26,047 nucleotides of DNA from Acidobacteriota bacterium (GTDB taxonomy: Bacteria > Acidobacteriota > Terriglobia > Terriglobales > Acidobacteriaceae): the NCBI GenBank assembly GCA_021802085.1, contig JAKAAZ010000017.1, forward strand, positions 1 through 26,047, in the 5' to 3' direction. Below the pieces are notes generated by a model that was not told where the DNA came from, made no database searches, and was given only the letters and a program-made list of their open reading frames with translations. Shown here one piece after another: positions 8,972 through 15,564 of the stretch; position 1 is the first letter of the stretch, and each line of letters opens with the position of its first letter. Both the position numbers and the translations under genes were made by a program.

Positions 8972-8980
8972 CCAATCCTC

Positions 8981-9192
8981 TCGAATCGCAAGGCCGAGCG
9001 CTTCATCCAGCCCCTCCGCCAATGGGCCTACGCCCACCCTACCGGAACTCTTCAGAACGAGAACAACAACTCGATCTCTGGCTGCATGGCTACAATTTCC
9101 ATCGCCCTCATGGTAGCCTCAACCTCAATACTCCGGTCAGCCGCTCCGGCCTGGATTGGGATAACCTCTTAGGCATCCACGGCTACGGATCA
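8981..9192 (+). pseudogene. IS481-type transposase C-terminal remnant, frameshifted
   Basis: Two adjacent reading frames together give the C-terminal end of an IS481-family DDE transposase. RKAERFIQPLRQWAYAHP is read from about 8987. After a shift near 9038-9041, YRNSSEREQQLDLWLHGYNF and HRPHGSLNLNTPVSRSGLDW are read to about 9160, then DNLLGIHG. A single missing base explains the shift. The catalytic Glu region (KAERFIQ), the HRPHGS motif and the LGL-DNLL C-terminus are characteristic of the family. Everything upstream, including the DD part and the left end, is absent. No terminal inverted repeats were found. It is a scar between the anSME gene and the S10 peptidase. Confidence 0.82.
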
Positions 9193-9262
9193 TGGCTCGA
9201 TCTACGTATTTGCTCGGTCGGAACCGGCCGGACACGAGCCAGTCAGGGTCGCTACTACTTGT

Positions 9263-9268
9263 AGGAGG
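9263..9268 (+). promoter_or_regulatory. Strong Shine-Dalgarno of the S10 peptidase gene
   Basis: AGGAGG lies 11 bases before the ATG at 9280 and fixes that start. It is among the best ribosome-binding sites in the window. It sits just downstream of the transposase scar, so the translation signal was retained. Confidence 0.7.
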
Positions 9269-9279
9269 GTAGGTACAAA

Positions 9280-10857
9280 ATGCCGCGCAAGTTTCGTAGT
9301 TTTTCTCTCGCAGTGTTGAGTGTCATTCTGGCTGGAACCACGGTTCTGGCGCAGGCGCAGGACAAGAAGCCAGGCGAACCGTCTGCGCAGCCGCCCGCCG
9401 CAACAGATGCGGACATGGCAGCCCCTCCGACGAAAGAACAAAGCTCCGTGACCCAGCACACGCTGGCGTTGAACGGCCAGACAATTCATTACACCGCAAC
9501 CGCGGGCAACCTGATCATCCGCGACGATAACGGCAAACCCAACGGCAGCATGTTCTACGTCGCCTACACCCAGGATGGCGCGGAGCCGAAGGATCGGCCC
9601 GTGACCTTTCTCTATAACGGAGGCCCAGGTTCCTCCACGCTGTGGCTGCACATGGGCTCGTTCGGGCCCATGCGGATTGAAACCGCCAGCCCGGAGGCAA
9701 CGCCGCCGGCCCCGTATCACCTGGTTCCCAACCAGTACAGCCTGCTCGATAAAACGGACCTGGTGTTTATCGACGCCATGGGCACCGGATTTTCCAGGCC
9801 GGTGGAGAAGGGGGCGCTGAAGGATTTCCTCGGCGTCGATGAAGATGTGCGCGCCTTCAATCGCTTCATCACGCGCTACCTCACGGTGAATCAGCGTTGG
9901 AACTCGCCCAAATTCCTGATCGGCGAATCCTACGGTACGACCCGCTCGGCGGCGTTGTCGTATTCGCTGCAGCAAAGCGGAATTTCCCTCAATGGCGTGG
10001 TCCTCATCTCATCCATTCTCAACTACGGCGACGGCGCGGCGGGAACCGACACGCAATACGTCGGCTTTCTGCCTTCCTTTGCGGCGATTGCCTGGTACCA
10101 CGACAAGTTGCCCAACAAGCCAGCCGACCTGCAAGCCTTTCTGGACCAGGTGCGGGCCTATGCGCGCGGACCCTATGCGGAAGCGCTCTGGCAGGGAGAC
10201 AACCTGAGCGCCGCGGATGAGGACCAGGTGGCGCAGAAGTTGAGCCAGATGACCGGAGTCAGCGCCCAGTATTGGAAGGAAGCCAATCTTCGCGTGTCCG
10301 CCTCGAATTTCCGCAAGGAATTGATGCGGGACGACCGGCGCACGCTGGGCCGGTACGATGCGCGCTTTGAAGGCATCGATATGAACGCGATCGGAGAGAC
10401 TCCCAGCTACGATGCGTCGGATACTGGGATCACCGGAGCATTTGTGGCCGCCTTCCACAACTATTTGACCGGCGATCTGAAGTTCAGCTCCGACGAGGCC
10501 TACAAGGCCACCGCGTATGGACCGGATTTCAAATGGGACGAAAAACACCGTCCGCCGGGCGGAGGTTTCGGTCCTGGCGGCGAACAGCAACTGCCGGATG
10601 TCGCTCTGGATCTGGGAGCGGCCATGCGTGAAAATCCGCACCTGAAGCTATTTTCCGCCAATGGCTACTTTGACCTCGCCACGCCATTCTTCAAGACCGA
10701 GTTCGATATCTCTCACATGGAGTTGGATCCAACTCTCCAGAAAAATATTCGCTTCGGCTACTATCCCTCCGGTCACATGATCTATCTGAACGTGGACGCA
10801 TTGAAGCAGTTGAAAGGCGATCTGGCGGAGTTCTATGCGAGCGCGATCACGCAATAG
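9280..10857 (+). CDS. Exported serine carboxypeptidase-like protein, peptidase family S10
   Basis: The 525-residue product has a signal peptide (MPRKFRSFSLAVLSVILAGTTVLAQAQ), then a Pro/Ala-rich linker and an alpha/beta-hydrolase domain of the S10 family. The oxyanion/substrate block is FLYNGGPGSSTLWLHMGSFGP. The catalytic triad is visible: Ser217 in GESYGTTR, Asp465 in NGYFDLATP and His499 in PSGHMIYL. Family members cleave C-terminal residues of peptides, often at acidic pH; the protein should act in the periplasm or outside the cell. Related S10-like proteins are common in Acidobacteria. An insert at about residues 400-430 is Gly/Pro-rich (RPPGGGFGPGGEQQ). The gene appears monocistronic. 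Confidence 0.92.
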   Translation: MPRKFRSFSLAVLSVILAGTTVLAQAQDKKPGEPSAQPPAATDADMAAPPTKEQSSVTQHTLALNGQTIHYTATAGNLIIRDDNGKPNGSMFYVAYTQDGAEPKDRPVTFLYNGGPGSSTLWLHMGSFGPMRIETASPEATPPAPYHLVPNQYSLLDKTDLVFIDAMGTGFSRPVEKGALKDFLGVDEDVRAFNRFITRYLTVNQRWNSPKFLIGESYGTTRSAALSYSLQQSGISLNGVVLISSILNYGDGAAGTDTQYVGFLPSFAAIAWYHDKLPNKPADLQAFLDQVRAYARGPYAEALWQGDNLSAADEDQVAQKLSQMTGVSAQYWKEANLRVSASNFRKELMRDDRRTLGRYDARFEGIDMNAIGETPSYDASDTGITGAFVAAFHNYLTGDLKFSSDEAYKATAYGPDFKWDEKHRPPGGGFGPGGEQQLPDVALDLGAAMRENPHLKLFSANGYFDLATPFFKTEFDISHMELDPTLQKNIRFGYYPSGHMIYLNVDALKQLKGDLAEFYASAITQ

Positions 10858-10907
10858 CATTCTTCGTTGCTGTCCAGCGGGACGGATTTCCGAGCAGCTT
10901 TGTCTTA

Positions 10908-11120
10908 TTGAGCGACGGGAACCCGTCCGGAAACCCGATTCGCGTGTATCTGGTGGGTCAGTCGGTCTATCGCGATGGATTCAACAGCATGACTGATCTG
11001 GCTTCCGTTGCCAGCAACGCCGTGGTCCGCGTGGTTGGCTTGGTGGTGGAAGACCCTGCGACCGGCAAGCCAGTCATTATTGGACGTTACATCGACAAGA
11101 CAGGCGACACGGCCAAATAG
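10908..11120 (+). CDS. Small ORF or gene remnant of unknown function
   Basis: A 70-codon frame starts at TTG. The same frame is open without a start back to the preceding stop region near 10854 and reads sensibly (FFVAVQRDGFPSSFVLLSDG). The product (VVRVVGLVVEDPATGKPVIIGRY) has alternating hydrophobic strands suggestive of a small beta-barrel/OB-like end domain, with no signal peptide. GAGCAG at 10892-10897 is at best a weak ribosome-binding site. It is either a small gene with a TTG start or the C-terminal stub of a lost larger protein. The strong hairpin at 11161 follows it, which supports past transcription on this strand. Confidence 0.35.
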   Translation: MSDGNPSGNPIRVYLVGQSVYRDGFNSMTDLASVASNAVVRVVGLVVEDPATGKPVIIGRYIDKTGDTAK

Positions 11121-11160
11121 CCGTGCGGCGTTCAATCTGGCATGGCTGAATCCATTGCAT

Positions 11161-11195
11161 CGAAAGGTCACGCAACCCTGTTGCGTGGCCTTTCG
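11161..11195. terminator. Strong hairpin, likely transcription terminator
   Basis: A 16-bp stem is formed by CGAAAGGTCACGCAAC (11161-11176) and GTTGCGTGGCCTTTCG (11180-11195), with one G-U pair and a 3-nt loop. It lacks a long T run (GATTT follows), so termination efficiency is uncertain. It lies downstream of the S10 peptidase and the small ORF. Confidence 0.6.
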
Positions 11196-11246
11196 ATTTG
11201 GACGCGCGCAGGCTGTCGCACACGGGCCAGGCGGCCCTTTTTCTAG

Positions 11247-11397
11247 AGCGGATTTACAGATACTGGTTTCAAAATGAGAGGAGTCATTCTGAGGTCGCTG
11301 CGGCGACCGAAGAATCCAGAGGGGGATGGCGGCGTGTACGATGCGGACATCGTCTGGATTCTTCACCCCAAATGACTACACAAACTGTAAATCCGCT
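11247..11397. repeat. Palindromic dispersed repeat element, complete copy B
   Basis: This 151-bp element has perfect 13-bp terminal inverted repeats, AGCGGATTTACAG (11247-11259) and CTGTAAATCCGCT (11385-11397). Inside are the head GTCATTCTGAG, a variable mini-hairpin (GGTCGCTGCGGCGACC), GAAGAATCCAG, a ~34-bp spacer and the inverted arm CTGGATTCTTCAC. The inner arm is shortened relative to copy C. The flanks CTAG (11243-11246) and ATAG (11398-11401) may be an eroded 4-bp target duplication. The element ends 34 bp before the VOC gene start and may supply part of its leader. Confidence 0.85.
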
Positions 11398-11431
11398 ATA
11401 GTATTTCTCTGTTGCTGAGAGAGGTGAACGA

Positions 11432-12376
11432 GTGTCGCGAATCCAGGCTCTTGTCCTAGCTGTTCTTATCCATGTGCCCGTCTTCCTGGCGGCGCAAAGC
11501 ACTTCCCTGCGCCCGCCGATTACGGGAATTGCGAAGGTCTCGGTGTATGCCTCGGATATGGGCAAATCGAAGCAGTTTTACGGAGATTTGCTCGGATTTC
11601 CGCCGATCGGCCCCAGCCCGGCGGCTGCGCCTCTGGAATATCGAGTGAACTCGACGCAATCGATCGAAGTGACGCCGCTGCCGAGCGGCGAAACGGACGA
11701 TCTGGCCTACGTTGCCTTCGCCACATCAAATGCCGAATCGTTACGGCGCTATCTGGTGAGCAGAAATATCCCCGTGGAAGGGGAAATCCAGACGCAGGCG
11801 AACGGCGCGCGGTTTTTCTGGGTCAAAGACCCCGAAGGCCACCGAATCCAATTCGTGCAACTGCCGACTCGCGGTCGCCTCCTGCCAATCGCCACGACCA
11901 GCGCTGCTGCCACGCCGGAAGAGCCGATTTCGCACCATATTCTGCACGCGGGATTCGTGGTGCAGAATCGGGCCGCGGAGGACCACTTTTTTCGAGACAT
12001 CCTGGGATTTCGCGAAGGCTGGCAAGGCGGGTCGAGAGAGGGCAGAACAGACTGGATCGATATGCAGGTGCCGGACGGTACGGATTGGATCGAATACATG
12101 ATGCATGATCCGGCCGCCAAAACCGCATCGCAAAGCGGGGTCGTGAACCATTTCGCGCTGGGAGTGCCGGACATTCACCAGGCTGCGAACTTGCTGCTGC
12201 AACGGCACTGGATCGCCTCGGCGCGCCAGGAACCGCAGCTCGGGCACGACGGGAAATGGCAATTGAATCTATACGATCCGGATGGAACCAGGGTGGAGTT
12301 GATGGAATTCGGGCCGGTGCGGACTCCCTGCTGCTCGCCCTATACCTTGCGCCCGCCGAAACAGGCCCCAAACTAA
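11432..12376 (+). CDS. Exported two-domain VOC (glyoxalase/bleomycin-resistance) family protein
   Basis: The 314-residue product has an N-terminal signal peptide (MSRIQALVLAVLIHVPVFLAAQS) and two vicinal-oxygen-chelate domains in tandem. The first (about residues 28-145) begins GIAKVSVYASDMGKSKQFYGDLLGF and ends FWVKDPEGHRIQFVQL. The second (about 165-290) begins HILHAGFVVQNRAAEDHFFRD and ends LNLYDPDGTRVELMEF. VOC domains bind a divalent metal and catalyse isomerisation, dioxygenation or lyase reactions, or only bind ligands; the substrate cannot be read from sequence. GAGAGAGGTGA before the GTG start supports it. The gene sits alone between two copies of the palindromic repeat. Confidence 0.88.
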   Translation: MSRIQALVLAVLIHVPVFLAAQSTSLRPPITGIAKVSVYASDMGKSKQFYGDLLGFPPIGPSPAAAPLEYRVNSTQSIEVTPLPSGETDDLAYVAFATSNAESLRRYLVSRNIPVEGEIQTQANGARFFWVKDPEGHRIQFVQLPTRGRLLPIATTSAAATPEEPISHHILHAGFVVQNRAAEDHFFRDILGFREGWQGGSREGRTDWIDMQVPDGTDWIEYMMHDPAAKTASQSGVVNHFALGVPDIHQAANLLLQRHWIASARQEPQLGHDGKWQLNLYDPDGTRVELMEFGPVRTPCCSPYTLRPPKQAPN

Positions 12377-12400
12377 ACGGCCAAATAGACCTGAAACCAG

Positions 12401-12598
12401 AGCGGATTTACAGATACTGTGATCAAAATGGAAGGAGTCATTCTGAGCGAAGCGAAGAATCCAGAGGGTGACGGCGGCAATGACCAGGCGCATATCGTCT
12501 GGATTCTTCACTCCGCTGCGCGGAGCCTGCCCTGAGCGTAGCCGAAGGGTTCAGAATGACTCCCTTTCTCAAATAACTACACCTACTGTCAATCCGCT
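12401..12598. repeat. Palindromic dispersed repeat element, complete copy C
   Basis: This is the fullest short copy, 198 bp. Its ends are AGCGGATTTACAG (12401-12413) and CTGTCAATCCGCT (12586-12598), which are inverted with one mismatch. Both heads are intact: GAGTCATTCTGAGCGAAGCG followed by AAGAATCCAG on the left, and CTGGATTCTTCAC through CAGAATGACTC inverted on the right. The right half holds two extra mini-hairpins (CTCCGCTGCGCGGAG and the CCCTGAGCGTAGCCGAAGGG region). A perfect 4-bp direct repeat CCAG (12397-12400 and 12599-12602) abuts the ends and looks like a target duplication. It lies between the VOC gene and the dnaK promoter. Confidence 0.85.
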
Positions 12599-12692
12599 CC
12601 AGGCCCTGCCACCGGCCCGGCCGACGGGAACGCCCCGGTCTGGCAAAAAAAACGCAAATCTGCATCCCAATGGCGATAAGCAACATCAATTA

Positions 12693-12715
12693 AGTTGACA
12701 GCAAGTCACTCAACT
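12693..12715. promoter_or_regulatory. HAIR-like HspR operator upstream of dnaK
   Basis: AGTTGA and TCAACT form a perfect 6-bp inverted repeat separated by 11 bases. The HspR-binding HAIR consensus (CTTGAGT-N7-ACTCAAG, known from Streptomyces) has the same TTGA-N11-TCAA geometry, and the right half here, ACTCAAC, matches 6 of 7 positions. The site covers the -35 box of the dnaK promoter. The likely regulator is encoded at 19505-19912. Binding is inferred. Confidence 0.6.
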
Positions 12716-12723
12716 GTGATACT
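12695..12723 (+). promoter_or_regulatory. Sigma70-like promoter of dnaK
   Basis: A perfect -35 TTGACA (12695-12700) is followed by a 17-bp spacer and a -10 GATACT (12718-12723, four of six consensus positions). Transcription would start near 12730, about 40 bases before the dnaK ATG. No CIRCE element was found, so vegetative transcription with HspR repression is the likely scheme. Confidence 0.65.
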
Positions 12724-12768
12724 TGAAGATGCGGCAGTACGCAAGAATTCTGTTCGACGAGGGGCATT

Positions 12769-14697
12769 ATGGGGAAAATTATTGGAATTGACTTAGGAAC
12801 CACCAATTCGGTTGTGGCTGTCATGGAGGGCGGCGAGCCGAAGGTGATTCCCAATGAAGAAGGCGGCCGCACGACGCCATCCGTCGTCGCCTTTACTAAG
12901 AGCGGCGAGCGACTGGTCGGCCAGGTGGCCAAGCGGCAGGCGATCACGAATCCCGAGAACACAATTTACTCAATCAAGCGCTTCATGGGGCGTCGCTTCA
13001 ACGAAGTGAACGACGAAATGAAGATGGTCCCCTACAAAGTGAAGCAGCAGGGCGATCACATCGTCGTCGAGGCGCAGGGCAAGGATTACACGCCGCCGGA
13101 AATCTCTGCGATGATCCTGCAGAAGCTGCGGAAGGCCGCGGAAGATTATCTTGGCCAGTCGGTTACGGAAGCCGTCATCACGGTTCCCGCCTACTTTAAC
13201 GATGCCCAGCGGCAGGCGACCAAGGACGCCGGCAAGATTGCCGGTCTGGACGTCAAGCGGATTGTGAACGAGCCGACAGCGGCGGCGCTGGCATACGGGC
13301 TGGACAAGAAAAAAGACGAGACCATCGTGGTCTATGACTTTGGCGGCGGTACGTTCGACGTTTCCGTGCTGGAAGTCGGCGAGGGCGTCATCGAGGTGAA
13401 GTCCACCAACGGCGATACCCACCTGGGCGGCGACAATATCGACCAGCGCATTGTCGATTGGCTGATTGACGAGTTCAAGAAGGACGAGAGCCTGGATCTG
13501 CGCGCCAAGGGCAATGAAATGGCGCTGCAACGCCTGAAGGATGCCGCGGAAAAAGCCAAGATTGAGCTGTCGACCACAACCGAGTCGGAGATCAATCTGC
13601 CTTTTATTACCGCGGATGCCACCGGCCCGAAGCACCTGGTGAAAAAGCTGACGCGCGCCAAGCTGGAGCAGTTGGTGGATGATCTGCTGCAGCGGTCGAT
13701 TGGACCCTGCAAACAGGCTTTGAAAGATGCGGGCATTGACGCCGGCAAGATTGACGAAGTGGTGCTGGTAGGCGGGCAGACACGGATGCCGAAGATCCAG
13801 CAGATCGTGAAGGACCTGTTCGGCAAGGAGCCGCACAAGGGCGTCAATCCGGACGAAGTGGTTGCCATTGGTGCTGCGGTCCAGGCGGGCGTGCTCGGCG
13901 GCGAGGTGAAGGACCTGCTGCTTCTCGATGTCACTCCGCTGACGCTGGCGATTGAAACGCTGGGCGGCGTGGCAACACCTATGATCCAGCGCAACACGAC
14001 GATTCCGACCAAAAAGACGGAAACGTTTTCGACGGCTGCGGACAATCAGACGGAAGTGGAGGTCCACGTGTTGCAAGGCGAGCGGCCGCTGGCAAGCCAG
14101 AACCGCACCCTGGGCAAGTTCAAGCTGAGTGGAATTCCGCCGGCGCAGCGCGGTATCCCGCAAATTGAGGTAACGTTCGACATCGATGCAAACGGCATCT
14201 TGAACGTGACCGCCAAGGACAACGCGACCGGCAAGGACCAGAAGATCACGATTACGTCATCTTCGGGGCTGAGCAAGGAAGAAGTGGAGCGCATGGCGAA
14301 AGATGCCGACGCCCACGCCGCGGAGGACAAGGCGAAGCGCGAGGAAATCGAGGCGCGCAACCAACTGGACGGACTGGTCTACAACATTGAAAAAATGTTG
14401 AAGGAGAGCGGAGACAAGGTACCTGCTGGCGACAAAGGGGAAGTGGAAAGCGCTTTGGCGGACGCCAAGAAGACGCTGGAAGGCTCGCCCAGCCCGGCGG
14501 AACTGAACGCCGCGCGGGAGAAGCTGACCACTGCTTCGCACAAGCTGGCCGAGGCCATGTATAAGGCCAATGCCGCTGCACCCGAGGGCGCAACCGCGGC
14601 GGAAGGCGCTGCCCAAACCGAGCAGCCGCAAGCCGAGGCGAAGAAGGACGAAGGCGTGATCGACGCCGAGTATGTCGACGTCGAAGACAAGAAATAA
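12769..14697 (+). CDS. dnaK: Molecular chaperone DnaK (Hsp70)
   Basis: This is the cytoplasmic ATP-dependent chaperone for folding and stress recovery; it works with DnaJ and GrpE. The 642-residue product has the actin-like ATPase domain with GIDLGTTNSVVAVMEGGEP at the N-terminus, VPAYFNDAQRQATKDAG, NEPTAAALAYGL, VYDFGGGTFDVS and VVLVGGQTRMP. The linker DLLLLDVTPLTLAIETLGG follows, then the substrate-binding beta domain and helical lid. The C-terminus GVIDAEYVDVEDKK matches the conserved DnaK tail. GAGGGG precedes the ATG. The long frame on the opposite strand is a codon-use shadow. dnaJ and hspR follow 2.5 and 4.8 kb downstream, unlike the compact dnaK-grpE-dnaJ-hspR operon of actinobacteria; grpE is absent here. 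Confidence 0.99.
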   Translation: MGKIIGIDLGTTNSVVAVMEGGEPKVIPNEEGGRTTPSVVAFTKSGERLVGQVAKRQAITNPENTIYSIKRFMGRRFNEVNDEMKMVPYKVKQQGDHIVVEAQGKDYTPPEISAMILQKLRKAAEDYLGQSVTEAVITVPAYFNDAQRQATKDAGKIAGLDVKRIVNEPTAAALAYGLDKKKDETIVVYDFGGGTFDVSVLEVGEGVIEVKSTNGDTHLGGDNIDQRIVDWLIDEFKKDESLDLRAKGNEMALQRLKDAAEKAKIELSTTTESEINLPFITADATGPKHLVKKLTRAKLEQLVDDLLQRSIGPCKQALKDAGIDAGKIDEVVLVGGQTRMPKIQQIVKDLFGKEPHKGVNPDEVVAIGAAVQAGVLGGEVKDLLLLDVTPLTLAIETLGGVATPMIQRNTTIPTKKTETFSTAADNQTEVEVHVLQGERPLASQNRTLGKFKLSGIPPAQRGIPQIEVTFDIDANGILNVTAKDNATGKDQKITITSSSGLSKEEVERMAKDADAHAAEDKAKREEIEARNQLDGLVYNIEKMLKESGDKVPAGDKGEVESALADAKKTLEGSPSPAELNAAREKLTTASHKLAEAMYKANAAAPEGATAAEGAAQTEQPQAEAKKDEGVIDAEYVDVEDKK

Positions 14698-14786
14698 AGG
14701 CTGCGCCGGATCGATCGAGAGTAACAATCCGGCAGGCTGGTTTCGCACGTATGCAGGACATGGGTGCAGGAGTAGCCCGTGTGAAT

Positions 14787-14820
14787 GGAGGGTGTCCTCG
14801 TGAAACAGCGGGCACCCTCC
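14787..14820. terminator. Hairpin downstream of dnaK
   Basis: GGAGGGTGTCC (14787-14797) pairs with GGGCACCCTCC (14810-14820) in an 11-bp stem with one G-U pair and a 12-base loop. Only a weak T-rich stretch follows, so it may be a leaky terminator or a processing or stability hairpin between dnaK and the 56-aa gene. Confidence 0.5.
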
Positions 14821-14863
14821 ACTGCTTTATCAAGGGTTTCAAAATATTGGCGAAGGAGTTGTG

Positions 14864-15034
14864 ATGACCGATACTGTATGGCAATGCGAGCAGCTTCGTG
14901 CGGGTCAGGTGTATAGCAAGGAAGTGTTCCAGACACGCGAAGAAGCCGAAGAATTTGTGGCAAAGATGGCGCGTGTAGCGCCGGACATTTTCTGCCGCAT
15001 CGAGCCGATCGATGTCGAGAAGGTATGGAACTGA
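14864..15034 (+). CDS. Small 56-residue protein downstream of dnaK
   Basis: The short gene reads MTDTVWQCEQLRAGQVYSKE, continues with VFQTREEAEEFVAKMARVAP, and ends DIFCRIEPIDVEKVWN. GAAGGAG sits eight bases before the ATG (a GTG codon immediately precedes the ATG), which is a good translation signal. The pattern strand - helix (TREEAEEFVAKM) - strand (FCRIEPI) suggests a compact alpha/beta fold with a Trp/Cys pair near the N-terminus. I recall similar short proteins beside dnaK in Terriglobia but cannot confirm this here. A role in the chaperone locus is only suggested by position. Confidence 0.7.
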   Translation: MTDTVWQCEQLRAGQVYSKEVFQTREEAEEFVAKMARVAPDIFCRIEPIDVEKVWN

Positions 15035-15043
15035 AATGATTCG

Positions 15044-15557
15044 CTTAGATTCAATCTAAGAAACACTCTTTATCGGGAGTCATTCTGAGCGAAGCGAAGA
15101 ATCCAGAGAATGCTGATTCATAGAGCGTGTTTGGATGAGAAAACCCGGTTGGGTGTACATTCTCGCGGGAAGAACAGGTACGTTATACACCGGAGTCACC
15201 AGCGATCTGTACCGGCGCGTGCTGGAGCATCGCGAGAAAATCCGGTCCGGATTTGCCGCGAAGTACGATTGCAATCGGCTGGTGTTTTACGAGGAATCGG
15301 GAGACATTGAACGCTCGATCGATCGGGAGAAACAAATCAAAGGATGGACACGGGCAAAAAAGATAGCGTTGATAGAAGGGATGAATCCTGAATGGAGGGA
15401 TTTGGCGGAAAGTTGGGGAAAACCGATGGAATTCCCAGAGAACCGCTAGTGCGATTGTGGCGCCGGCATTGTCTGGATTCTTCACTGCGGTCGTTCGCCG
15501 CGGCGAAGCGACCTTCGTTCAGAATGACTCGTCGTTGCTTGGACAGTTCAATCCAAG
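15044..15557. mobile_element. Composite palindromic repeat (copy D) enclosing a GIY-YIG gene
   Basis: The left arm GAGTCATTCTGAGCGAAGCG..AAGAATCCAG (15077-15106) and the right arm CTGGATTCTTCACTGCGG..CAGAATGACTC (15473-15530) are inverted and belong to the same family as copies A-C. Where the short copies have a ~34-bp spacer, this copy has about 366 bp holding the GIY-YIG ORF. Outside the arms, small hairpins occur on both sides: CTTAGATT/AATCTAAG (15044-15060) and CTTGGA/TCCAAG (15538-15557). The 13-bp ends of copies B and C are not recognisable here. I interpret this as a coding relative of the short elements. Confidence 0.65.
15135..15449 (+). CDS. GIY-YIG nuclease domain protein (YhbQ/UPF0213-like)
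   Basis: The 104-residue product is a stand-alone GIY-YIG domain. It has the VYIL strand (residues 7-10, taking the place of GIY) and LYTGVT (taking the place of YIG), followed by the helix SDLYRRVLEHR with the catalytic-type Arg. The metal-ligand-type Glu lies in IDREKQIKGWTRAKKIALI. This is the usual length for the YhbQ/UPF0213 group, whose members are structure-selective DNA endonucleases or of unknown function. Start: the ATG at 15135 has no good ribosome-binding site. The gene lies between the two arms of a palindromic dispersed repeat (15077-15106 and 15473-15530), which suggests the DNA palindrome may be its substrate or its vehicle; that link is inference. Confidence 0.9.
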   Translation: MRKPGWVYILAGRTGTLYTGVTSDLYRRVLEHREKIRSGFAAKYDCNRLVFYEESGDIERSIDREKQIKGWTRAKKIALIEGMNPEWRDLAESWGKPMEFPENR

Positions 15558-15564
15558 AGAAGAA

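Noticed and set aside
12730..12768. CIRCE element (HrcA operator) before dnaK
   Set aside because: The TTAGCACTC-N9-GAGTGCTAA palindrome is absent; the HAIR-like repeat and a separate hspR gene explain regulation better.
12970..14163. A 397-codon minus-strand frame opposite dnaK
   Set aside because: Antisense to dnaK, Leu/Gln/Arg-rich, no ribosome-binding site or domain. Such frames opposite dnaK are a known annotation artefact.
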